DNA from: Oscillospiraceae bacterium
GTDB lineage: Bacteria > Bacillota > Clostridia > Oscillospirales > Ruminococcaceae
Length of the DNA: 64,000 bases
Reading direction: 5' to 3'
Assembly: GCA_009776305.1 (NCBI GenBank)
Contig: WRLY01000001.1
Span: forward strand, 620,001-684,000
The notes under the pieces are model-generated. The model was not told the origin of the DNA, did not search any database, and was given only the letters and a program-made list of their open reading frames with translations. Positions 49,904 through 58,048 of the stretch are shown here, piece by piece. Each line of letters begins with the position of its first letter. Positions within the stretch are counted from its first letter, which is position 1. The position numbers and the translations under genes were made by a program.

Positions 49904-50155
49904 TTATATTTCGCGCTTAGACACGGCGGCTTTGACAGAAATATCCGCGATTTTCCCTAATCGCCCTGTCAGACCGTTGATTTTATCCATATCTGCAATC
50001 ACCACTAATGATATAACCCCGATATTTTCCTCGCTGAAGGGCAGACCCATGCGCCCTTTAACTATTTCGTTATACTCGGAAACAATTTGGTTGAACTCGT
50101 CTTGATTTTTCGACGGATTTTCAAGCACGATTCCAATCACCGCAATCCGTTTCAT
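49904..50155 (-). CDS. TM1266-family putative iron-only hydrogenase system regulator
   Basis: The 83-residue protein has the ferredoxin-like ACT/NikR-C-type fold of the TM1266 family: MKRIAVIGIVLENP, FNQIVSEYNEIVKGRMGLPF, ISLVVIADMDKINGLTGRLG and VSVKAAVSK-like end. Members are annotated as regulators of [FeFe]-hydrogenase systems and usually lie near hydrogenase maturation genes; none is in this window. Ribosome binding site GGGAGGTGATG. Confidence 0.85.
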   Translation of the reverse strand: MKRIAVIGIVLENPSKNQDEFNQIVSEYNEIVKGRMGLPFSEENIGVISLVVIADMDKINGLTGRLGKIADISVKAAVSKREI

Positions 50156-50200
50156 ATTTTCACATCACCTCCCGAAAAAGGGCTTTAATAAACAAACAAA

Positions 50201-50305
50201 AACGCGTCCTTTATTAAAAAAGACGCGTTAAAAGACAAAATTGCATAATTATGCCGTTATGCTTTCGCGCCTTTCAAATCAGTAAAACACTTTTTTGTCA
50301 GGTAC
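50201..50305 (-). ncRNA. structured 5' leader of the TM1266-ECF operon, with terminator (riboswitch candidate)
   Basis: Transcribed from the promoter at 50312-50340. Near its start GACAAAA can pair with TTTTGTC about 60 bases later, closing a domain that contains GGCGCGAAAGC, ATAACGGC and the palindrome GCATAATTATGC. An intrinsic terminator follows: AACGCGTC (50201-50208) with GACGCGTT (50222-50229), then TTTTTGTTTG on the minus strand. This leader-plus-terminator layout is typical of a riboswitch. I do not recognise its class; TPP, FMN, cobalamin, SAM and T-box signatures are absent. Confidence 0.6.
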
Positions 50306-50311
50306 AATTTT

Positions 50312-50340
50312 ATTATATCGCAAAAAGATGATTTTGTCAA
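50312..50340 (-). promoter_or_regulatory. consensus promoter of the TM1266-ECF operon
   Basis: On the minus strand TTGACA (50335-50340), 17 bases, TATAAT (50312-50317): a perfect consensus. The predicted start near 50305 leaves a 150-base leader. Confidence 0.85.
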
Positions 50341-50364
50341 GTCGGTGTTAAATTTTCAAACGCT

Positions 50365-50428
50365 GTCTGTCAAGAGAGCGACCTTAAAAAAACGCTCTCT
50401 TGACAGACGGCCTTTTTTTTATTATAAT
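50365..50428 (+). promoter_or_regulatory. glnS promoter overlapping a 16-bp inverted repeat
   Basis: TTGACA (50400-50405), 17 bases, TATAAT (50423-50428) is a perfect promoter. The -35 lies in the right arm of an inverted repeat, GTCTGTCAAGAGAGCG (50365-50380) with its complement at 50393-50408, followed by a run of eight T. It could be an operator, or a terminator blocking read-through from upstream. Confidence 0.75.
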
Positions 50429-50477
50429 CAATTTATGATTAGGAACGGTTATCTGCCGTCCGATAAGGAGAATAAAA

Positions 50478-52178
50478 ATGAACCCCGAAGAAAAAATTGA
50501 ATTGGAGCGGACTTCCCGCAATGAAAACTTTATCCACGACGTCATAGACGCCGACCTTGCGGAGGGGCGGTGCAAAACCGTGCATACCCGTTTCCCGCCC
50601 GAGCCCAACGGCTATATCCATATAGGAAGCGCCAAGGCGATTTATATTAATTATGAAGCCGCGAAAAAATACGGCGGCTTGTTCAATCTGCGTTTTGATG
50701 ATACCAACCCCGTAAGAGAGGACGAAAGCTATGTTAAGTCCATTATAGAGGACGTAAAGTGGTTAATTGGCGAAGAACCGTCGGGCGGTATTTTTTACGG
50801 CTCGGATTATTTTGCTCAGTGTTACGAATATGCGGTAAAGCTGATTAAAGACGGCAAGGCTTATGTCTGCGACTTATCCAATGAACAAATGCGCGAATAC
50901 CGGGGTTCTTTAACCCTGCCGGGACAAAACAGCCCCTACCGCGGCAGAAGCATTGACGAAAATTTAGCCCTTTTTGAGCGCATGAAAAACGGAGAATTTG
51001 AAAACGGCGGGTGTACTTTAAGGGCGAAAATAGACATGGCGGCTTCAAATATGAATCTGCGCGACCCCGTGCTTTACAGAATCCTTAAAGTCCCTCACCA
51101 CAGACAGGGAGATAAGTGGCAGATTTATCCCATGTACGACTTTGCCCATACGATTCAGGACGCGATTGAGGGGATTACCCATTCCTGTTGTTCTCTTGAA
51201 TTCGAGAATCACCGCCCGCTTTACGACTGGGTGGCGGATAACATCGGCTTGGAGGAGCATGAAAAGCCTCACCAGTATGAATTTGCGCGGCTTAACATGA
51301 CCTACACCACTATGAGTAAGCGTTATTTGCGTATACTCGCCGAGAAAGGTTTGGTTGACGGCTGGGACGACCCGCGTATGCCGACCTTGGCGGGGCTTCG
51401 CAGACGGGGTTATACCCCCTCGTCCATTTTGGAATTTGTCAAAAGGGCGGGTGTTGCAAAGGCTTACAGCATAGTCGATTCGGCTCTGCTCGAATTCTGT
51501 CTGCGGGAGGAATTAGACAAAACCGCTTTGAGGCGGGTAGCCGTGACAGAGCCGCTATTAGTTACGATTGAAAACTTTCCCGAAGACAAAACCGAATATT
51601 TTTCTCTTCCAAACAATCCCAAAGTTCCAGAAACAGGTGAAAGGCAATTACCTTTCACACGGCAAATTTATATAGAGCGTTCCGATTTTGAGGAAATCCC
51701 TCCACCTAAGTTCCACAGACTAAAGCCCGGCGGGGAAGTTAGGTTAATGGGTGCTTACATTATAAAGTATAAAGATGTAAAAAAAGACCAAAACGGCGAA
51801 ATAATCGAGCTGATTTGCACCGCTGACCTTGAAACCGGCAACGGTATGCCCGCCGACGGACGTAAAATCAAGGGTACTATTCACTGGCTTTCGGAAAATA
51901 ACTGCGCCGACGCAAAGCTTGCGCTTTACGACAGGCTTTTTAATGTTGAGAATGTTTCCGACGCTTTCGACAATCTTGGTGACGATGGAGAATTCGACGA
52001 TTATCTGAATAAGGATTCGCTTATATTTGCCGAAAACGCTAAGGTTGAGCTGTCCTTAAATCAAGCCGAATCCGGCGAAAAATTCCAGTTTGTAAGGACG
52101 GGCTATTTTTGCGCCGACAGCAAGAACAAGGGCGTTTTCAACAAAACAGTTTCACTCAAAAGTGGGTATAAGCCATGA
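50478..52178 (+). CDS. glnS: glutaminyl-tRNA synthetase
   Basis: GlnRS charges tRNA-Gln directly. The 566-residue class I enzyme has PPEPNGYIHIGSAKA (HIGH-type motif), LRFDDTNP, YDFAHTIQDAIEGITHS and the MSKR signature in TTMSKRYL, with a C-terminal beta-barrel anticodon-binding part. GluRS-type alternatives are excluded by the GlnRS-specific ESYVKSI and HSCCSLEFENHRPLYDW regions. Many Firmicutes lack GlnRS and use GatCAB, so its presence is of note. It overlaps lgt by 4 bases. Confidence 0.95.
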   Translation: MNPEEKIELERTSRNENFIHDVIDADLAEGRCKTVHTRFPPEPNGYIHIGSAKAIYINYEAAKKYGGLFNLRFDDTNPVREDESYVKSIIEDVKWLIGEEPSGGIFYGSDYFAQCYEYAVKLIKDGKAYVCDLSNEQMREYRGSLTLPGQNSPYRGRSIDENLALFERMKNGEFENGGCTLRAKIDMAASNMNLRDPVLYRILKVPHHRQGDKWQIYPMYDFAHTIQDAIEGITHSCCSLEFENHRPLYDWVADNIGLEEHEKPHQYEFARLNMTYTTMSKRYLRILAEKGLVDGWDDPRMPTLAGLRRRGYTPSSILEFVKRAGVAKAYSIVDSALLEFCLREELDKTALRRVAVTEPLLVTIENFPEDKTEYFSLPNNPKVPETGERQLPFTRQIYIERSDFEEIPPPKFHRLKPGGEVRLMGAYIIKYKDVKKDQNGEIIELICTADLETGNGMPADGRKIKGTIHWLSENNCADAKLALYDRLFNVENVSDAFDNLGDDGEFDDYLNKDSLIFAENAKVELSLNQAESGEKFQFVRTGYFCADSKNKGVFNKTVSLKSGYKP

Positions 52179-52978
52179 TTCCGAGTGTTGAAATTTTCGG
52201 CAAAATCATCACGCCCTATTTTTTTACTGCCCTTACGGGTATATTTGTGGCGGGCTTTTTCGGTTGCAAAATTTCGGCAAAGCGCGGAATAGATAGCGTT
52301 GACATGCTTATTTTCATGCTGGTTACTTGTATCGGCGTTTTTTTCGGCGGAATTTTGCTGTTTGGGCTGACGACCATAGTAAATCATTTTAACAGGCTCC
52401 CCGAAGTCTTTGCGCGGGCAGAGTCTGCCGCCGATTATTTTGCGCTCGCCGTCGCGATTTTCGGAGGTTCGGTGTTTTACGGGGGCTTGCTCGGCGGAAT
52501 CGCCGCAGGCTTAATCTTTATTAAAGCCAAAAAGCTTGATTTAGGCGCGTATTCCGACGTTATGGCGCTTGTAGCACCGTTTTTCCACGTTTTCGGGCGC
52601 ATGGGCTGTTTTCTAAGCGGTTGCTGTTACGGAATCGAGTGGGAACATGGTTTTACATATCATCATTCTCTTGTGGAAGAGGCGAACGGAGTCCCCCGTT
52701 TCCCGGTTCAACTTCTTGAATCCTTGTTCGTGCTGTCAATTTTTGCAGTTTTGCTGTTTTTATTTAAGTCAAACAGGTTTAAAAACCGCTTGTTTTACAT
52801 ATATCTTATTATCTATTCGGCAGGCAGGTTTTTTCTCGAGTTTCTTCGCGGCGACCAAATACGCGGAATCTATTACGGAGTTTCAACCTCGCAGTTGATA
52901 AGCGTTTTGGTGTTTGCCGTTTCGGTTTTTATGTTTGTGAAAACAAGTGCAAAGAAAAGAAAAAACCCGAAAAATTAA
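52175..52978 (+). CDS. lgt: prolipoprotein diacylglyceryl transferase
   Basis: Lgt transfers diacylglycerol to the lipobox Cys of prelipoproteins in the membrane. The 267-residue, seven-helix protein has the signature GRMGCFLSGCCYG, FGGSVFYGGLLGG, FPVQLLESLFVL and SAGRFFLEFLRGD. It begins in the stop of glnS (ATGA). Length and motifs are normal. Confidence 0.93.
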   Translation: MIPSVEIFGKIITPYFFTALTGIFVAGFFGCKISAKRGIDSVDMLIFMLVTCIGVFFGGILLFGLTTIVNHFNRLPEVFARAESAADYFALAVAIFGGSVFYGGLLGGIAAGLIFIKAKKLDLGAYSDVMALVAPFFHVFGRMGCFLSGCCYGIEWEHGFTYHHSLVEEANGVPRFPVQLLESLFVLSIFAVLLFLFKSNRFKNRLFYIYLIIYSAGRFFLEFLRGDQIRGIYYGVSTSQLISVLVFAVSVFMFVKTSAKKRKNPKN

Positions 52979-52996
52979 AGATTTTGTAAAAAAATG

Positions 52997-53025
52997 TTGA
53001 CAATGTGAAAAAACTGTGATAAAAT
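52997..53025 (+). promoter_or_regulatory. promoter of the DUF4190 gene
   Basis: TTGACA (52997-53002), 17 bases, TAAAAT (53020-53025), about 45 bases before the start codon. Confidence 0.75.
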
Positions 53026-53072
53026 TACATACAGTTACGCATTTAATTATTTATTGTAGGAGGCGAATTTTC

Positions 53073-53549
53073 ATGGAAAACAATAACAACAATTTCAGTA
53101 CTAATCCCGAGCCACAGCAGCCACAGCAGCCACAGCAGCCACAGCAGCCTCAACAGCCCAATATGTACAATGCGGGTAATGTGCCGCCTCCGCAAAATCA
53201 GTGGAATAATCCTGTTCCGGGAAATCAGTGGAATCAAACGCCCGGAGGCAACGACCCTAACAAAGGCAAAGCGATAGGCGCTTTGGTTTGCGGAATTGTA
53301 GGTCTTGCCGGAGGTTGGATTCCCGTTGTGGGATATTTTACTTTGGTTATATCTATTGTAGCCATTGTTCTCGGTATAATCGTCATGAAAGCTATGCCTA
53401 AAGGCACTCCCGGCAGAGGCATGGCGGTAGCTGGCTTTATTCTCGGCGTTATTGGCGTCGCATTAACCGTACTTGTTATTATTTGTGTAGCGGTATGTGT
53501 GGCGGCGGTTGGCACTGCGGGCGCGAGCCTTACGGAATTTTGGTATTGA
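53073..53549 (+). CDS. DUF4190-type membrane protein with Pro-Gln-Gln repeats
   Basis: The ATG at 53073 follows TAGGAGGCG. The 158-residue protein has an Asn-rich start, a run of PQQ triplets encoded by a 9-bp tandem repeat (53111-53150), a Pro/Asn/Gln linker, and two transmembrane helices with the GKAIGALVCGIVGLAGGW and RGMAVAGFILGVIGVALT motifs of DUF4190. Function unknown. The repeat may vary in copy number. Confidence 0.8.
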   Translation: MENNNNNFSTNPEPQQPQQPQQPQQPQQPNMYNAGNVPPPQNQWNNPVPGNQWNQTPGGNDPNKGKAIGALVCGIVGLAGGWIPVVGYFTLVISIVAIVLGIIVMKAMPKGTPGRGMAVAGFILGVIGVALTVLVIICVAVCVAAVGTAGASLTEFWY

Positions 53550-53571
53550 GAATAAAATTTAATTTTACCTA

Positions 53572-53600
53572 TTGACAAATCCGAAAAAACATAGTATACT
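53572..53600 (+). promoter_or_regulatory. promoter of infC-rpmI-rplT
   Basis: TTGACA (53572-53577), 17 bases, TATACT (53595-53600). The start lies about 200 bases before infC, leaving room for a regulatory leader. Confidence 0.85.
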
Positions 53601-53606
53601 TTGTAA

Positions 53607-53768
53607 AGTATTCAAAACAAAGCAGAGAAGTTCTCTCACCCGTCGGCTTAAAAGTGCCTTGACGCGGTAATTACGTTGTTTATATAATCTTTTGCCGGGT
53701 TTTTAAAACTGCGGTAATAAAATAGGTTATCTAAAGCGCGGGAGAAATTCTTCCGCGCTTTATTTTGT
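53607..53768 (+). ncRNA. infC operon leader with attenuator (L20-leader-like)
   Basis: The leader of about 200 bases has early stems (CAGAGAAGTTCTCTC near 53622) and ends in a terminator: AAAGCGCGG (53733-53741) with CCGCGCTTT (53753-53761), then ATTTTG. In Bacillus and relatives the same operon is controlled by L20 binding to the leader and causing termination. Position and terminator support the same control here; conservation of the L20-binding junction was not verified. Confidence 0.65.
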
Positions 53769-53809
53769 GTTTTACAATAAACAGCAAGCTTATTGGAGGG
53801 AGAGTGTAA

Positions 53810-54337
53810 ATCATCGGCAACAAGGAGCTACTCATAAACGACGAAATCACAGCTGTAGAGGTGCGCGTAGTAGGAGAGGACAATGAGGCTCTCGGCGTTA
53901 TGAAACGCGTAGAGGCGCAGGAAATGGCTGACACCAAAAACTTAGACCTTGTGCTTATAGCACCTCAGGGTAATCCGCCCGTCTGCCGGATTATGGACTA
54001 CGGTAAGTTTCGCTTTGAGCAGTCCAAGCGGGAAAAAGAGCAGAGAAAAAGCCAGAAGCACGTCGAGCTTAAAGAGGTGCGAATGTCGCTCAACATAGGC
54101 GACAACGACTTTAACACTAAGGTCGGCAGCGCTTTGAAGTTTTTGAAATCCGGAGATAAGGTAAAGGTTACGATTCGCTTTAAGGGCAGAGAGATGACCC
54201 ACCCCAAGCTCGGTGAAAAGCTGATGGTAAGGTTCGTTGACGCTTGCGCTGAACTCGGCGTTTCCGAAAAACCCTCAAAGTTTGAGGGGCGTAATCTTAA
54301 TATTATATTAGCGCCCAAAAAGAATATTGAAAAATGA
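53810..54337 (+). CDS. infC: translation initiation factor IF-3 with AUC start
   Basis: IF-3 checks start codons and blocks 70S assembly. The conserved N-terminus KELLINDEITAVEVRVVGED lies upstream of the first GTG (53861), and the frame is closed by TAA at 53807-53809. Initiation must therefore use ATC at 53810 or 53813, behind GGAGGGAGAG. Non-AUG starts on infC let IF-3 repress itself (AUU in E. coli). The 175-residue product has the C-terminal domain motifs RIMDYGKFRFEQSKREKEQ and RFKGREMTHPKLGEK. It leads rpmI and rplT. Confidence 0.93.
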   Translation: MIGNKELLINDEITAVEVRVVGEDNEALGVMKRVEAQEMADTKNLDLVLIAPQGNPPVCRIMDYGKFRFEQSKREKEQRKSQKHVELKEVRMSLNIGDNDFNTKVGSALKFLKSGDKVKVTIRFKGREMTHPKLGEKLMVRFVDACAELGVSEKPSKFEGRNLNIILAPKKNIEK

Positions 54338-54358
54338 GAAAATAAAGGAGGAGAAACC

Positions 54359-54577
54359 ATGGCAAAAGCAAAATCGTCAAAGCCCAAAATTAAAACTCAC
54401 AGCGGGGCAAAAAAACGCTTTAAAGTAACTAAAAACGGTAAAATAAAGTACAGACGTACCAACCGCATACACAGACTTACGCAGAAATCCACAAAGCGTA
54501 AGCGTACCAGCCGCAAGGCAAATTACGTTGACAAAACCAACGTTGCGGAAGTAAAGGCATTACTTCCATATAAATAA
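54359..54577 (+). CDS. rpmI: 50S ribosomal protein L35
   Basis: A 72-residue basic protein with the L35 core KIKTHSGAKKRFKVTKNGKI and RRTNRIHRLTQKSTKRKR. It is slightly longer than usual because of an N-terminal AKAKSSKP stretch. It lies between infC and rplT in the standard order, with AAAGGAGGAG before the ATG. Confidence 0.96.
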   Translation: MAKAKSSKPKIKTHSGAKKRFKVTKNGKIKYRRTNRIHRLTQKSTKRKRTSRKANYVDKTNVAEVKALLPYK

Positions 54578-54654
54578 ATTGCAGAACAAAAGGGTTTGTT
54601 GACACTGTCCCGAAAGGTTCAGAACAACATGTCCTTATGAAGGAGGAATAAATT

Positions 54655-55008
54655 ATGGCTCGTGTAAAAGGCGGGTACGTTACGCGTCAAAGAAGGAAAA
54701 GAACATTAAAACTCGCTAAGGGTTACTGGGGCGGCAAGAGTAGGCTTTTTAAAACCGCTAAAGAGGCGGTTTATAAATCGGGGCAGTACGCCTATATAAG
54801 CAGAAAACTCAAGAAAAGAGATTTCAGGAGGCTTTGGATTACGAGGATTTCCGCCGCTTGTAAAATTAATGGTATGAATTACTCGACATTTATCAATGGT
54901 CTCAAAAAGGCTAACATCACCCTTAACCGCAAAATGCTTTCCGAAATCGCCATTAACGACGCGGATGGTTTTACCGCGCTTTGCGAAAAGGCGAAAGCGC
55001 AGGCGTAA
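54655..55008 (+). CDS. rplT: 50S ribosomal protein L20
   Basis: The 117-residue protein has the L20 signature [40 protein letters not shown] and [18 protein letters not shown]. It assembles early on 23S rRNA and in Firmicutes represses its own operon. Ribosome binding site AAGGAGG. A strong hairpin follows at 55026-55059. Confidence 0.97.
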   Translation: MARVKGGYVTRQRRKRTLKLAKGYWGGKSRLFKTAKEAVYKSGQYAYISRKLKKRDFRRLWITRISAACKINGMNYSTFINGLKKANITLNRKMLSEIAINDADGFTALCEKAKAQA

Positions 55009-55025
55009 AATTTATTACAACAGCA

Positions 55026-55059
55026 CACCGCGCCCTATGTAAATCATAGCGGCGCGGTG
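55026..55059 (+). terminator. hairpin after rplT
   Basis: CACCGCGCCCTATG pairs with CATAGCGGCGCGGTG (one bulged C) over TAAAT, followed only by ATTTAAAG. It may be a partial terminator or processing site between rplT and the methyltransferase gene. Confidence 0.65.
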
Positions 55060-55084
55060 ATTTAAAGGGGGCGCGTTTAAAACA

Positions 55085-55885
55085 ATGAAATTCCCCGTCA
55101 TCACCTCCCGCCAAAACCCAAAAATCGCCCTTTTTCGGGCTATTATGCGTAGTAAAAAAGCCCGAGAACAAGCGGGTGTATTCGCCGTAGAGGGCGGGAA
55201 ATTATTCTGTGAAGCAGTTAATTCGGGTTTGGAACCCACACAATTATTAATGACAGAAAAATTTTCACAAAAAAATAATGAATTAATTGAAAAAGCCGCA
55301 AATTTATGCAATATAGACATAATAAGCAATGATTTAGCTGAATATATTTCCGACACAAAGTCACCGGAGGGGGTATTTTTTACAATTCCTTTGCCTGCTC
55401 CGCTTGACAAATCCGTAAAATTGAATACAATTAAAGGTGTACGTCTAATTGCGCTCGATGGTTTGCAAGAACCCGGCAACGTTGGCGCAATGATAAGGAG
55501 TTGCGATGCTTTCGGCATTGACGGTCTGCTCATGTCCGAAACCTGCGCCGATATTTATTCTCCTAAAGTTATAAGGAGCGCTATGGGTTCGAGTTTTCGC
55601 CTGCCTGTTTGCAGGGGTGAACTGACGGAGTTTCTGACTGAACTGAAAAGCAAAGGCTTTGTTCTAATCGGTGCAGGTTTAAGTGAAAGCGCCGAAAGGC
55701 TCGGAAACTTCACCTTTCCCGAAAAGTGCGTGGCAGTTATAGGTAATGAGGGTGCGGGAATAAGCAGGGAAGTATTAAATCTATGCGACGCTCAAATTTA
55801 TATCCCCGTGAAAAATGTTGAATCGCTGAACGCGGCTGTAGCCGCTTCAATCATTATATATGAAATGTCGGCGAATTGCCGCTGA
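55085..55885 (+). CDS. TrmH-family (SpoU) RNA 2'-O-methyltransferase
   Basis: The 266-residue protein has the L30-like substrate-binding N-terminus (ITSRQNPKIALFRAIM, AREQAGVFAVEGGKLF) and the SpoU knot domain with motif 1 LIALDGLQEPGNVGAMIRSC, motif 2 CVAVIGNEGAGISRE and motif 3 IYIPVKNVESLNAAVAASI. It methylates a ribose in rRNA or tRNA; the target cannot be told from sequence. Downstream of rplT as in many Firmicutes. Confidence 0.92.
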   Translation: MKFPVITSRQNPKIALFRAIMRSKKAREQAGVFAVEGGKLFCEAVNSGLEPTQLLMTEKFSQKNNELIEKAANLCNIDIISNDLAEYISDTKSPEGVFFTIPLPAPLDKSVKLNTIKGVRLIALDGLQEPGNVGAMIRSCDAFGIDGLLMSETCADIYSPKVIRSAMGSSFRLPVCRGELTEFLTELKSKGFVLIGAGLSESAERLGNFTFPEKCVAVIGNEGAGISREVLNLCDAQIYIPVKNVESLNAAVAASIIIYEMSANCR

Positions 55886-55924
55886 TAATATTGTTGTCTA
55901 AATTTAACAAGGAGAAATTCACAA

Positions 55925-58048
55925 TTGTCAGATTTAATTATAGTGGAATCGCCAGCAAAGGCGAAAACAATCGGGAAATATCTCGGCAAAGATTTTAAGG
56001 TCATGGCTTCGGTGGGGCATATCAGGGATTTGCCCAAGTCGAAGCTTGGCGTGGATATAGAAAATAATTTTCAACCTATTTATGAAAACAAAAAAGATAA
56101 AGCAACTCTTATTAATGACTTAAAAAAGCAGGCGGGCAAATCAGGTCAGGTATTCCTCGCAACCGACCCTGACCGAGAGGGTGAGGCTATTTCGTGGCAT
56201 TTGGCGTATATTCTCGGGCTTGACACAGGCAAACCCATAAGGGTAACTTTTAATGAAATTACTAAAACAGGGGTAAAGGACGGCATGGCGCGACCGCGCA
56301 GTCTTGATATGGGGCTTGTAAACGCCCAACAGGCAAGACGTATTTTGGACAGAATCGTCGGCTATATGCTAAGTCCGTTTTTGTGGAAAAAGGTACGCAG
56401 GGGTCTTTCGGCGGGACGGGTGCAGTCGGTGGCGGTAAGGCTGATTGTTGACAGGGAAAAGGAAATAGAGGCTTTCGAGAGCAGGGAATACTGGAGCGTG
56501 GACGCGTCTTTGCTTACCTCGGGCAGCAAAAAGCCTTTTCCCGCTAAATTGAGCGAAATAGACGGCGTAAAAGCGGAGCTGAATAATAAAGAAGAAACCG
56601 ATAAGGTTTTAAAACGCTTGGAGGACGCCGAATTTGTTGTTTCCGAGGTCAAAAAATCAACAAGAAAAAAACTCCCCGCGCCGCCTTTCACTACTTCTAC
56701 GTTGCAGCAGGAGGCTTCCCGCAAGCTGTTTTTCAATTCCCGCCGTACAATGAAAGCGGCACAGGAATTATACGAGGGCGTGGAACTGCCCGAACACGGC
56801 GCAATCGGACTTATAACCTATATGAGAACCGACAGCCTGCGTATTTCAAACGAAGCGCGGCAGGCGGCAAAGGAGCTTATAGAGCAGAAGTTCGGCGCGG
56901 AATATGTTTACGGCGGCGAGCGGCTCTTTAAGTCAAAGGCTAATTCCCAGGACGCTCACGAAGCCATTCGCCCCAGTGTGCCGCAGATTACCCCCGAGCA
57001 GATTAAAAGCCATGTTTCGGGCGACCAGTATAAATTATACAAACTGATTTGGGAGCGTTTTATGGCAAGCCAGATGGAAAACGCTCAACTAAACACTGTT
57101 TCGGCTGATATAACCGCAGGCGGCTGTCTTTTTAAGGCAAACGGATACACGGTTAAATTTGACGGTTTCATGAAACTTTATGTGGAAGAAAGCGAAAATC
57201 CGGACATTCCTGAAAACAGCGGCAAGGGCGCGGCGCTTCCCGCGCTTACAAAAGGCGAAACGCTGAAACTTGAAGATTTAAGCGGCAATCAGCACTTCAC
57301 CCAACCTCCCGCCCGTTATACCGAAGCGAGTTTAATCAAAGCTCTTGAAGAAAACGGCATAGGCAGACCCTCAACCTACGCACCGACCATTTCCACCATC
57401 TTGGACAGACAATATGTCGAGCGTATGCAAAAGCAGTTAAAGCCTACAATTTTAGGCATGGTCATCACCGATTTGTTGCAGGCACATTTTGACAATATAG
57501 TCGATACCAAATTCACGGCGCAGATGGAAACCGACCTTGACAAAATTGAGGAAGGCTCTGAAGAATGGACAAGAATTTTGCGCGGCTTTTACGGAGAATT
57601 CGAGAAGACCCTCAAAAAAGCCGAAACCGAAATGGAAGGCAAACGGGTAAAAATTCCAGATGAGCCGACCGACATACCCTGCGAGCTTTGTGGAAAAATG
57701 ATGTCAATCAAAATCGGACCTTACGGGAAGTTTCTCGGCTGTACCGGTTTTCCCGAATGTAAAAACACCAAAAGAATTGTGAACCAAGCCGGCGGGGAAT
57801 GTCCGCTTTGCGGCAGCAGAATGATTAGTAAAAAGTCCAAAAAGGGCAAGCCTTATTTCGGGTGTGAAAACTTCAAGGAGTGCAACTTTATGACATGGGA
57901 CGCTCCGGTGTCCGAAACCTGCCCCGAGTGCGGGAAAAAGCTTTTCAAAAAAGGCGGCAAAAAAGGTACGCTGTACTGCGCGGTGGAGAATTGTGGGTTT
58001 GAAAAAGAAGCCGAAAGTAGCGAGAATTCCGATAATGCCGAAAGTTAG
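55925..58048 (+). CDS. topA: DNA topoisomerase I
   Basis: Type IA topoisomerase that relaxes negative supercoils. The 707-residue protein has a Toprim domain (LIIVESPAKAKTIGKYLG, ATDPDREGEAISWHL), the catalytic Tyr near residue 302 in GLITYMRTDSLR, YTEASLIKALEENGIGRPST and three C-terminal zinc ribbons (CELCGKMM, CPLCGSRM, CPECGKKL). TTG start at 55925 behind AAGGAGAAA. It overlaps trmFO by 14 bases, an order common in Firmicutes. Confidence 0.96.
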   Translation: MSDLIIVESPAKAKTIGKYLGKDFKVMASVGHIRDLPKSKLGVDIENNFQPIYENKKDKATLINDLKKQAGKSGQVFLATDPDREGEAISWHLAYILGLDTGKPIRVTFNEITKTGVKDGMARPRSLDMGLVNAQQARRILDRIVGYMLSPFLWKKVRRGLSAGRVQSVAVRLIVDREKEIEAFESREYWSVDASLLTSGSKKPFPAKLSEIDGVKAELNNKEETDKVLKRLEDAEFVVSEVKKSTRKKLPAPPFTTSTLQQEASRKLFFNSRRTMKAAQELYEGVELPEHGAIGLITYMRTDSLRISNEARQAAKELIEQKFGAEYVYGGERLFKSKANSQDAHEAIRPSVPQITPEQIKSHVSGDQYKLYKLIWERFMASQMENAQLNTVSADITAGGCLFKANGYTVKFDGFMKLYVEESENPDIPENSGKGAALPALTKGETLKLEDLSGNQHFTQPPARYTEASLIKALEENGIGRPSTYAPTISTILDRQYVERMQKQLKPTILGMVITDLLQAHFDNIVDTKFTAQMETDLDKIEEGSEEWTRILRGFYGEFEKTLKKAETEMEGKRVKIPDEPTDIPCELCGKMMSIKIGPYGKFLGCTGFPECKNTKRIVNQAGGECPLCGSRMISKKSKKGKPYFGCENFKECNFMTWDAPVSETCPECGKKLFKKGGKKGTLYCAVENCGFEKEAESSENSDNAES

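Noticed and set aside
50430-50477. T-box leader before glnS
   Set aside because: No T-box core sequence (AGGGTGGNACCGCG-like) was found between the upstream promoter and the start codon.
53111-53150. Short CAG/CCA-rich direct repeats that might suggest a repeat array
   Set aside because: They are 9-bp in-frame codon repeats (Pro-Gln-Gln) within a membrane protein gene, without spacers; not a CRISPR array.
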